Positions 1 through 5,254 of a stretch of 5,254 nt of DNA are shown in pieces. Position 1 is the stretch's first letter, and each line of letters opens with the position of its first letter. The position numbers and the translations under genes were made by a program. A model generated the notes under the pieces. That model was given only the letters and a program-made list of their open reading frames with translations. It searched no databases and had not been told where the DNA came from. This stretch comes from an uncultured Brevibacterium sp. (GTDB taxonomy: Bacteria > Actinomycetota > Actinomycetes > Actinomycetales > Brevibacteriaceae): assembly GCA_902489185.1 (NCBI GenBank), contig CABTZC010000165.1, forward strand, positions 1 to 5,254, written 5' to 3'.

Positions 1-596
1 ATCGCGAAGATCAAGCACCCCAGCCATACGATGTCGGCCGCAATAAACAGGATCCAAAAACCTGCTTCCTTGCCGGATGTACCCGACTCCTTGAGCGAAA
101 AGAACACTTGAACAAACGCAAGGGAACACACGTTCAAGGTGAACAGGTTAGCCCATCGGGGTGCTGCACACAGAGCGCAAATCAGTGCGAATGCAAGAAA
201 CAGAGAGCCGAACCCAATGAGCAGACGTTGGTCACCTTCCGATAGCCTTGCTCCAGCCTGCCACGGAAGCCAGTGGGTAAGAACAACGGGAATGATAAAA
301 ACAATTGGACCAATTGCGGCAAGGAGTTTTCCAAGAGTGTTAAACGCCAGATCGCTTCGCCCTTCGAACGCTTGACGCGGAGGTTGCACCTGGAGTTCCT
401 GTCCCAAGCGCCCAAATGACACTACGAGAGCCCAGACTCCCAACACGAGAGTCCCCAGCCCCACGCCGAAGAGCGCCGCTAACAGACCGATCCACCACGA
501 GAAACCAATAATCCGTGCAAGCTGAATGCCCACAACGGGACTCACGACGAGGTGAGTAATCAATAACGCGAACTCAAACGGAGAACTGAAAATCAT
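1..596 (-). CDS. Polytopic membrane protein, 3'-truncated by the window edge
   Basis: The frame is open from an ATG at 596-594 to base 1 (198 codons) with no stop, so the C-terminus lies outside the window. The protein begins MIFSSPFEFALLITHLVV. It is strongly hydrophobic, with likely membrane segments at about residues 9-30, 34-62, 88-110, 126-146, 150-167 and 178-198. The main hydrophilic stretch is residues 63-87 (RLGQELQVQPPRQAFEGR), with a second short loop at 113-124. The start is supported by GGAGCAAGG immediately upstream, inside the end of the GTPase gene, with AAGG seven bases before ATG. It follows the GTPase stop codon by four bases, so it is the last visible gene of the operon. 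I recognise no family. It could be the membrane anchor or the membrane-acting effector of the GTPase system; that role is inferred from position only. Confidence 0.85.
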   Translation of the reverse strand, partial: MIFSSPFEFALLITHLVVSPVVGIQLARIIGFSWWIGLLAALFGVGLGTLVLGVWALVVSFGRLGQELQVQPPRQAFEGRSDLAFNTLGKLLAAIGPIVFIIPVVLTHWLPWQAGARLSEGDQRLLIGFGSLFLAFALICALCAAPRWANLFTLNVCSLAFVQVFFSLKESGTSGKEAGFWILFIAADIVWLGCLIFA

Positions 597-600
597 GGTC

Positions 601-1782
601 TTACCTTGCTCCCATTGCCCACTGAAGCGGGTCGAGTACTCTAAACGGCGCAATTCCCAAACTTGAAACTTGTTCCCCTACCGGAGCATATCCCAGCGCT
701 GAAATTGCGAAGAACCTGTGCGGGATCTGTTGACCAGTGTGCGGGTTTTCAATCTTGTTCACAATCTCGTCTGCCCCCATTCGCAAGAGCAAGCTCTTGA
801 CTTCCTGGTGAAGCAACATCTGATCGGCTTCTGGGTCGTCTGAGTCCAGACGTTCGCGCATCATCGCAGACCCGCGGTTGGCCATGACACGGCTCCAATC
901 CTGGTCGTCAATGTCGGCCAGAGTCTGCATGACGTCAAACTTCGAGAGCGCGATTCCCACGCGTGGTACGGGCTGAGTTGTGCCAATCCTTCGTTGCAGA
1001 TTGTCAAGCACCTGAACTGGACTACCTGAGGAACGTGCTTGCGTGGGCACCAAGTCGTTGAGCCGCCTAGCAATCGCGTCGACCGACAACGGATCAAACA
1101 TGAACAAGATGACATCAGCGCGCTTCATGAAATCCAAGTGACCGTCATTCTCTGGCGGGTTCTCTAACTCTTCGCCTGCCACATCGCGCAATACCAACAG
1201 TTGCCGGCCGTTTTGGTGGTTGCCTCCCACACTAAAGACCAGCGGATCGAGTTGATAGGCCTGACCCGTGTCGGCTCGGACAGTCGCTCCCATCAACCCC
1301 ATCTGCTCAAACAGAGGACGTTCGTAATACGTCTGGTAGTTCTCATCCGTGGTGTCGTTATACATTTGCAAACTGGTTCCGCTGTTCAGAAGCTCCCGTT
1401 TCAGCTCCTTGATCGCAGTTGCAATGTACAAACTTTTTCCCGACGCACGTGCCCCGCACATCGCAACGACTGTGACGTTCGCAAACCGCCAACCAGGTGC
1501 TAGCGGGTTGTGACAAATCGGGCAAAGTTCTTCACCCAGCCGTACAGACTGCGGCAATCCCCCACTTGCAACGATTTCACTGAGCGCAGCATCAGCGTTG
1601 GGTTGAACATACATGTTGTCCACGACGTCCGCGTCCAGGTCGAGCGTGGCTTCAATACGGACTTCACGCCCTAAGAAGTACGACGCGTTGTTGTCGACAA
1701 CTGGCGCGCTTCCTGTGTTTTCTAACGCCCACGTGTACGTATCGTAGGGAACGTCATATAGACAAACTGCACACTTCGCCAC
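601..1782 (-). CDS. Zinc-ribbon/P-loop GTPase, DO-GTPase2-like (TRAFAC class)
   Basis: This is a 393-residue protein starting at GTG (1782-1780) and ending TAA at 603-601. A longer frame from an ATG at 1872 exists, but its first 30 residues lie inside the upstream vWA gene and are unlike a protein start. The GTG has AAAGGAG five bases upstream, and the protein then begins MAKCAVCLYD. Motifs seen: CxxC at C4/C7 and a second CxxC at C87/C90, probably one zinc site split by about 80 residues; Walker A GARASGKS at 110-117; G3/Walker B LVLRDVAGEE at 196-205 with DxxG at 200-203; a hydrophobic strand plus FDP at 224-231; G4-like LSKFD at 279-283; a G5-like SALG at 361-364. No clear G2 threonine could be fixed. 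The pattern fits GTPases recalled as DO-GTPase2, found beside GAP1 proteins. It is probably the nucleotide-dependent switch of the system. The assignment to GTPase is firm and the subfamily is moderate. Confidence 0.85.
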   Translation of the reverse strand: MAKCAVCLYDVPYDTYTWALENTGSAPVVDNNASYFLGREVRIEATLDLDADVVDNMYVQPNADAALSEIVASGGLPQSVRLGEELCPICHNPLAPGWRFANVTVVAMCGARASGKSLYIATAIKELKRELLNSGTSLQMYNDTTDENYQTYYERPLFEQMGLMGATVRADTGQAYQLDPLVFSVGGNHQNGRQLLVLRDVAGEELENPPENDGHLDFMKRADVILFMFDPLSVDAIARRLNDLVPTQARSSGSPVQVLDNLQRRIGTTQPVPRVGIALSKFDVMQTLADIDDQDWSRVMANRGSAMMRERLDSDDPEADQMLLHQEVKSLLLRMGADEIVNKIENPHTGQQIPHRFFAISALGYAPVGEQVSSLGIAPFRVLDPLQWAMGAR

Positions 1783-1783
1783 A

Positions 1784-2770
1784 TTAACTCCTTTGGGAAA
1801 GTGCCTGGACAAACTGAGAGAGTGCGGCTGAGCGGCTAGCTTCAGGCATATTCGCCAAAGCGTGCGTATCAACGTGAGTAGCCGGGACAGGAATCTCTAC
1901 GCCCCGTGTCTCAACAGCCCACGCTTCACGGGACATGAGAACCACCAGTTTCACTTCGACCCCACAGGATCCTAAGCGTTCAAAATCGATGGGAAGCGAA
2001 TCACTTACATAGATCACCAGCGCATCTTGAGGCAAAGTTGAGATAAACGCTTCGGAAGTGATGACAGAAGATGAACGCAATGGTGCACTCTGAAGTTCAT
2101 TCACCATTCGCTGTGGCAGTTCAGCCAGTTCGACTCCCCCAACAGGAACGTACCGGTCAGACACCAAGGCCCCCGAAACGTTGCTCTCCGACGTTATCTG
2201 AGAGGCATAGCCGATGATATGTTCAAGGGTCTCTTGCACATCCGTCGAATCCAACGTGTGCGCTGATGCCGAGGCATCCAGAGCAATCACCACTGGACGG
2301 GCCGCCCCGTCAATATTGCCAAGTTGCCGGCGCGCTTCAACCCGAACGGCCTCGGCGGAAGATGACAAATCCTGCGCAACGGTAGACACCGCGGGTAATT
2401 CGACCCGCAACGAACCACCGTCTGCGTTGAACTGCAAAATGTTGACGCTACGCAAACCTGACGGGTCGATTCCTTCAGATAGACGCACTTCGTCTTCGTC
2501 GGTGTAGTCGGTTGCATCGACCTTGACGTTTGCAAAGATTGAGGACCCACGCGGGAATTCTTGCCCACCGGACTGCACAGAAACAGTGAAATCGTCAGGC
2601 GGTTCAGGAATGATGACGAAACCTGGCGCAGGCGCAACAAAGTCGATCGCCGCGCCTGAACTATCGACCACGTTGATCGTGTCAGACTGACTGGGCAGTG
2701 TTACCGACAGGGTCAAGCGGGACCGGTTCACACTTACAGAAGCGCCTCGGTTCAGCATAAAAACAGTCAT
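1784..2770 (-). CDS. vWA-domain protein with a TerD-like N-terminal region (divergent TerF-like)
   Basis: This 328-residue protein has an ATG that overlaps the stop of the GAP1-like gene as ATGA, preceded by AGGAGG seven bases upstream. The C-terminal half is a vWA fold. The strand RPVVIALDASASA carries the metal-ion-dependent adhesion motif DxSxS (D165, S167, S169). A helix with STDVQETLEHIIGYA follows, and a later strand, ALVIYVSDSLP, supplies a second conserved Asp (D257). In TerF-type vWA proteins, as I recall them, a VQ-containing helix follows the MIDAS and a VSDG strand comes later, so the match goes beyond the MIDAS alone. The first ~130 residues are beta-rich; LNRGASVSVNRSRLTLSVTL resembles the KGxxVSL...VxVGL opening of TerD domains, but the Asp-rich calcium motifs of classical TerD are not obvious. 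No signal peptide or membrane segment is seen, so it is probably cytoplasmic. It likely acts as the metal-dependent scaffold for its neighbours. The vWA call is firm; the TerD-like call is tentative. Confidence 0.8.
   Translation of the reverse strand: MTVFMLNRGASVSVNRSRLTLSVTLPSQSDTINVVDSSGAAIDFVAPAPGFVIIPEPPDDFTVSVQSGGQEFPRGSSIFANVKVDATDYTDEDEVRLSEGIDPSGLRSVNILQFNADGGSLRVELPAVSTVAQDLSSSAEAVRVEARRQLGNIDGAARPVVIALDASASAHTLDSTDVQETLEHIIGYASQITSESNVSGALVSDRYVPVGGVELAELPQRMVNELQSAPLRSSSVITSEAFISTLPQDALVIYVSDSLPIDFERLGSCGVEVKLVVLMSREAWAVETRGVEIPVPATHVDTHALANMPEASRSAALSQFVQALSQRS
1788..1794 (-). promoter_or_regulatory. Ribosome binding site that fixes the GTG start of the GTPase
   Basis: The minus strand reads AAAGGAG, then five bases, then GTG. 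It lies in the last codons of the vWA gene, whose TAA ends one base before the GTG. It is the reason for preferring the 393-residue protein over a 423-residue one, and it implies translational coupling by ribosome re-initiation. An ATG overlapping the TAA by two bases is in another frame and opens no long protein. Confidence 0.85.
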
Positions 2771-5079
2771 CGCTGGTCCTCCTGCCGTTGTAATGACTTC
2801 AGGGTGTTCTTCACGTCAATTCCCATCCCAAACATGCTGAGTTTTCCGCCTCTGTCTGTAATGAAGTTCTTCGCACTTTCTTGCACGTCTTCCGTGTAGA
2901 GGTCATCGGCAATCGGTTCGCACACCAACGAGATGATGCGTCGGGTGCCGTGTCGCATATCCACGACGCGTAAAGTAGCCGGTGGCATAACCTCTTGCAC
3001 CTTTTGATCCGTGATCGCAAGGACCACCAGATCTTCCGGTTTCAGGTCCGGGTGTGCACTCTGCATGACGCGTAAGACACAGGCGGGGTCCACGTTTACG
3101 GATACGATGTCGTCTACATTCACCGATTTAACCGACTCGTGTGCGTCAAGCCTGTACGAATCAGGGAAAAGTGTTGCAGCTAGCTGGTACGCGTAGAGAT
3201 ACGAACTCAGCGCTGGCTTGTGGTGTCGTTTCCAATCGCCGAGGTCGTACGTCACGGCCATGAGTGTGGCAGAGTCGATTTCTCGAGTGTGATGGTATGC
3301 GTCGAGCAACAAGCACGGATACCACACGCGACGGCTGGCCGACTCGTCAGCGACGAGGTGTTCACACAAATTTTTCAATTCTGGTGACCATTCGTGCGCG
3401 TTGATCAGCGCCAGTACCGTATCTGTGTCAAAGAGTTGCGGCGCCAGGTGGAAACATTCGGTTGCGATCTCGATGGGCAGCGAAACCATGTGCTTGAGCA
3501 TCCACGTTGGTTGCTTTTCCGGTGGCAAGCTCTGCACGTACCGGATGAGTGGCAGTGCCAGTTGCGGCTGGGCGTCAAGGGTCAGTGCAGTCAGTTGCGC
3601 GGTCAATGGTGTAAACGTGTTGGTGTACACACGTTCCTTTACTGGCTGCGGCAGTCCATTATTCACCAATGCTCGTGCAAGTGGCGCAGATACGGCCAGC
3701 GTTTCTGAAAGTGGCCGTGCCTGCTGTGTATCACCGTTCGCGGTGGTGTGCGCCACGTTTTGCTGGCTTCCGCCTCGTTCACCCGGTGGCGCCCACTGGC
3801 TGTCGGGTTTAGGTGGCCGCACGCGTGCAGGTTCAGGTGATTGGGCAGGTGGCACGGGCGGTGGCGCAGAGGGGCGTGCGGGTACTGCCGGGGGCGGTGC
3901 CGTAGGTCGGGGTGGAGGCGCGGCTGGACGGGGAGGAACCGCCGAGGTGGTTTCCGGGTTTTCTGGGATGTGGACGTTTTCGTTTTCAAGAAGCGCGAAG
4001 GAAAACGCGTCGATAGCGCGAGCGTCAAGTTCTACGTTTTTGTCATACTCCTGCGAAACTTGGGGAAGTTGAGCAATGAGGTGGATGAGTCGCTCTGAGA
4101 GTTGCGGGTTCGAGTCAAAGTCTGCGAGACCCGCTACGCATAGCATCTCAGCAACCGCAAAAGAGGATTCGGTCACCTGATCGTGTTCTTGTTCGACACG
4201 ACTGACAGCGTGAGCAACGACCTCGGCGTCATTCACTAACTCTGGGGCGCACACAACCTGCGATGGGTGCGGAACGTGTGTGTTCCCGTCCAAGGTGGCA
4301 ATCAGGGCGGCCCGTTGCGCAACAAGTCGTTCCGTACTGTTCGCGTCATGCGGATATTCGTCGACAATCGCCCACGGGTCGGAGCTACCGTTCACGCGCT
4401 TAACCACGTCTTGGCTCACTCGGGTAAACAGCGTGTGGATTGTTCGCGCCGAGGCAGGGAAACTCTGGGTCGCAATGTCGAGTGCCTGGTCGGCTATACC
4501 CTGGTCCAACGACCCTGGTTCCGTGGCCAGGAGTGCTGCTAAAGCCCATACCGGCTGCACTTTTTCGTGTGGCTGAACGGGAGCCCACTGGTCCATGCCG
4601 GTCAAGGCTTCGAGCCTACCGGCAAGTTCTTGTGGTTGAGCAATGCACGCGCGGATGAACGTTGAGAACGCCGTCACCGGAATTGCGCGACTTTGTCCGA
4701 GCACATGCTGATCGCCTTCGATGCGCGGAATGTCACCGTCACAGATGACGTACGCATTGTCCATGCGTTGCACGTCTTCGCGGTCGCATTCGGGCACAGC
4801 CACGATGTGCATGCCACTGTGAAGCTCACGGGCACGTTCGTACACTGAGAAGTTTAGGGTCCGCGCAAGCGACGGGCTCATGAGGTACTGCACCGCCATC
4901 ATGACGATCGCGCTCCAGTCCTGCCTGTCGCTGACCAGTACCACAACCCCCGTGTCCCGGGCGTTCATGAGAGCATCGGCAGCGGCCAGGATCGGCGATG
5001 TGCGCTCGGTGTTCTTCGCATTTCTTGCATCTGATGGCGTGCTGCACGTACAGCTTCGCTCCGAAGCCGGTGGCAGGCA
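2767..5079 (-). CDS. GAP1-like protein (middle domain, Pro-rich linker, unassigned C-terminus), 5'-truncated
   Basis: Residues are numbered from the first internal ATG at 4968 (733 residues to the TGA at 2769-2767). The frame stays open for 37 more codons up to a stop at 5080-5082, so that Met is probably not the true start: LAAADAL just before it runs smoothly into MNARDTGVVVLVSD. Residues 7-80, with VVVLVSDRQDWSAIV, YLMSPSLARTLNFSVYE and an Asp-rich stretch, resemble the M domain of GAP1 proteins. Residues ~135-330 are mostly helical. Residues 341-395 form a Pro/Ala-rich linker, and 420-733 form an unassigned C-terminal region (helical, then a beta-containing part near 646-685). The GAP1 N-terminal domain expected upstream is missing, because the contig switches to unrelated sequence somewhere between about 4990 and 5080. 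Its stop overlaps the vWA start by four bases, making it the promoter-proximal visible gene. The likely role is sensor or adaptor for the GTPase. No family is proposed for the C-terminus. Confidence 0.75.
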   Translation of the reverse strand, partial: CLPPASERSCTCSTPSDARNAKNTERTSPILAAADALMNARDTGVVVLVSDRQDWSAIVMMAVQYLMSPSLARTLNFSVYERARELHSGMHIVAVPECDREDVQRMDNAYVICDGDIPRIEGDQHVLGQSRAIPVTAFSTFIRACIAQPQELAGRLEALTGMDQWAPVQPHEKVQPVWALAALLATEPGSLDQGIADQALDIATQSFPASARTIHTLFTRVSQDVVKRVNGSSDPWAIVDEYPHDANSTERLVAQRAALIATLDGNTHVPHPSQVVCAPELVNDAEVVAHAVSRVEQEHDQVTESSFAVAEMLCVAGLADFDSNPQLSERLIHLIAQLPQVSQEYDKNVELDARAIDAFSFALLENENVHIPENPETTSAVPPRPAAPPPRPTAPPPAVPARPSAPPPVPPAQSPEPARVRPPKPDSQWAPPGERGGSQQNVAHTTANGDTQQARPLSETLAVSAPLARALVNNGLPQPVKERVYTNTFTPLTAQLTALTLDAQPQLALPLIRYVQSLPPEKQPTWMLKHMVSLPIEIATECFHLAPQLFDTDTVLALINAHEWSPELKNLCEHLVADESASRRVWYPCLLLDAYHHTREIDSATLMAVTYDLGDWKRHHKPALSSYLYAYQLAATLFPDSYRLDAHESVKSVNVDDIVSVNVDPACVLRVMQSAHPDLKPEDLVVLAITDQKVQEVMPPATLRVVDMRHGTRRIISLVCEPIADDLYTEDVQESAKNFITDRGGKLSMFGMGIDVKNTLKSLQRQEDQR
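2778..2783 (-). promoter_or_regulatory. Consensus ribosome binding site of the vWA gene
   Basis: A perfect AGGAGG lies seven bases before the ATG, inside the final codons of the GAP1-like gene (encoding ...QRQEDQR). Together with the ATGA overlap it indicates coupled and efficient translation of the vWA protein. Confidence 0.85.
3784..3948 (-). repeat. Pro/Ala-rich linker coding repeat within the GAP1-like gene
   Basis: Residues ~341-395 of the GAP1-like protein consist of imperfect repeats of the type PPRPAAPPPRP, PARPSAPPP and PPAQSPEP, ending in RPPKP. On the plus strand the DNA shows recurring ggtggaggcg/ggcggtgg units. It probably forms an extended flexible linker between the helical region and the C-terminal region. 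The run of near-repeats is a likely site of length variation between strains and of assembly error, although the frame is intact here. Confidence 0.8.
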
Positions 5080-5119
5080 TTATTTTATAGACACCAATGC
5101 AAAGGGGGACGGCAAGTGA
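5033..5119 (+). CDS. Possible C-terminal end of an unknown protein (5' limit unknown)
   Basis: The plus frame ending TGA at 5117-5119 reads DGVLHVQLRSEAGGRHYF then IDTNAKGDGK. This looks like an ordinary beta-rich protein end, and its stop overlaps a GTG start with a good ribosome binding site. The frame continues open upstream, but there it is antisense to the GAP1-like gene, so the real left limit is set by the unseen junction and the start given here is approximate. No family is recognised. Confidence is low because the part before 5080 competes with the minus-strand reading. Confidence 0.3.
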   Translation, partial: DGVLHVQLRSEAGGRHYFIDTNAKGDGK

Positions 5120-5237
5120 GATACAGAATATTTACATGGGCGGACATAACGGCATGCATAATAGTGATAGCGGTGCTGCTTTTCGTATTTATATATCCGT
5201 ATTGCTTGAGCAGGGATTATTATGAACTGTTTTATGA
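5080..5237. other. Probable chimeric (foreign) segment at the contig end
   Basis: This stretch is about 39% GC by hand count, against roughly mid-50s for the operon. It closes the minus-strand GAP1 frame with a TAA at 5082-5080 and reads as coding on the opposite strand with frequent ATA isoleucine codons. It directly abuts an Illumina adapter match, so it is probably the tail of a single chimeric or mis-joined read. The junction cannot be placed exactly. The plus-strand coding look seems to reach back to about 5030 or earlier, so the true join may lie anywhere from about 4990 to 5080. The alternative is a real genomic neighbour in convergent orientation, which would still leave the GAP1 N-terminus unexplained. 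Confidence 0.6.
5116..5237 (+). CDS. Start of a membrane-anchored protein of unknown family, cut by adapter
   Basis: A GTG at 5116-5118 overlaps the preceding TGA (GTGA) and has AAAGGGGG at 5101-5108, seven bases upstream. Forty full codons precede the adapter: a short basic start (MRYRIFTWAD), a hydrophobic helix of about 18-20 residues (ITACIIVIAVLLFVFIYPY), then CLSRDYYELFY. This is the layout of an N-terminal membrane anchor or uncleaved signal sequence. The true sequence past base 5237 is unknown, since the codons that follow are adapter. It probably belongs to a different, lower-GC organism than the operon. Confidence 0.4.
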
Positions 5238-5254
5238 AGATCGGAAGAGCACAC
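5238..5254. other. Illumina TruSeq-type adapter sequence (artefact)
   Basis: The final 17 bases, agatcggaagagcacac, are identical to the start of the standard Illumina read-1 adapter. This is adapter read-through left in the assembly, not biology, and it marks the preceding bases as the end of one short sequenced insert. Confidence 0.95.

Noticed and set aside
182..415. Minus-strand 77-residue frame
   Set aside because: It lies within the partial membrane protein gene in another frame; the membrane protein frame is open throughout, has a ribosome binding site and has coherent hydrophobic segments.
1783..1872. Longer GTPase form starting at ATG 1872 (423 residues)
   Set aside because: The extra 30 residues overlap the vWA gene and have no ribosome binding site or domain character; GTG at 1782 has AAAGGAG five bases upstream and starts right at the first zinc knuckle.
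2287..2640. Minus-strand 117-residue frame inside the vWA gene
   Set aside because: Out-of-frame shadow with a Cys/Ser/Arg-rich composition typical of a wrong reading frame; the vWA frame here has clear domain structure.
3401..4072. Plus-strand open frame of 223 residues
   Set aside because: It is antisense to the GAP1-like gene. Its Gly/Arg-rich part is just the complement of the Pro-rich linker codons, and no motif or ribosome binding site supports it.
3841..4098. Gly/Arg-rich plus-strand frame resembling an RNA-binding RGG peptide
   Set aside because: The Gly/Arg bias comes from the complement of Pro/Ala codons in the linker; there is no start context.
4826..5080. Minus-strand 84-residue frame starting at 5080 with several Cys and His, like a zinc finger
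   Set aside because: It is out of frame with the GAP1-like protein, which has the better domain match through 4826-4968, and its start coincides with the suspect junction.
4880..5119. Plus-strand 79-residue frame as one complete gene
   Set aside because: Its first half is antisense to well-supported GAP1-like coding sequence; only the last ~30 residues look real, so it is probably an artificial fusion across a chimeric join.

Overview
The window is a short contig of about 5.25 kb. It is almost filled by one operon of four genes, all read on the minus strand from high to low coordinates. Base composition is moderate to high (mid-50s percent GC by rough estimate). The ribosome binding sites are strong AGGAGG-type, one start is GTG, genes overlap or are spaced by 1-4 bases, and the first protein has a long Pro/Ala-rich linker. 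Together with the protein families involved this suggests a moderate-GC actinobacterium, but the assignment is weak and no genus can be named.

Layout in transcription order: (1) 5079-2767, a large protein that resembles the middle (M) domain of GTPase-associated protein 1 (GAP1) over its first ~130 residues, then an alpha-helical region, a Pro-rich linker and an unassigned C-terminal region; its N-terminal part is missing. (2) 2770-1784, a von Willebrand A (vWA) protein with an intact DxSxS metal-binding motif and an N-terminal region that weakly resembles TerD, so the whole looks like a divergent TerF. (3) 1782-601, a GTPase with a split CxxC...CxxC zinc-binding module fused in front of the P-loop, resembling the DO-GTPase2 families of the TRAFAC class. 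(4) 596-1, the start of a protein with about six membrane segments, running off the left edge. The junctions are ATGA (4-base overlap), TAA-T-GTG (1 base) and TAA-gacc-ATG (4 bases), so the four proteins are probably co-transcribed and translationally coupled.

From memory of comparative genomics, GAP1, vWA/Ter-type proteins and DO-GTPases have been proposed as parts of NTP-dependent conflict (defence-like or stress) systems. The natural reading is that the missing GAP1 N-terminus and the vWA protein sense or scaffold, the GTPase is the switch, and the membrane protein anchors the complex or is the effector. This functional reading is inference.

The right end is not trustworthy. The last 17 bases (5238-5254) match the start of the standard Illumina adapter. 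The ~158 bases before it are AT-richer (about 39% GC by hand count), close the GAP1 frame with a stop at 5080-5082, and read on the plus strand as the end of one gene overlapping the start of a membrane-anchored second gene. The simplest explanation is a chimeric contig end: the operon's true upstream sequence, promoter and GAP1 N-terminus are absent. No RNA genes, CRISPR array, insertion sequence or terminator were seen. Apart from the disputed right end there is no gene-free stretch over 300 bases.
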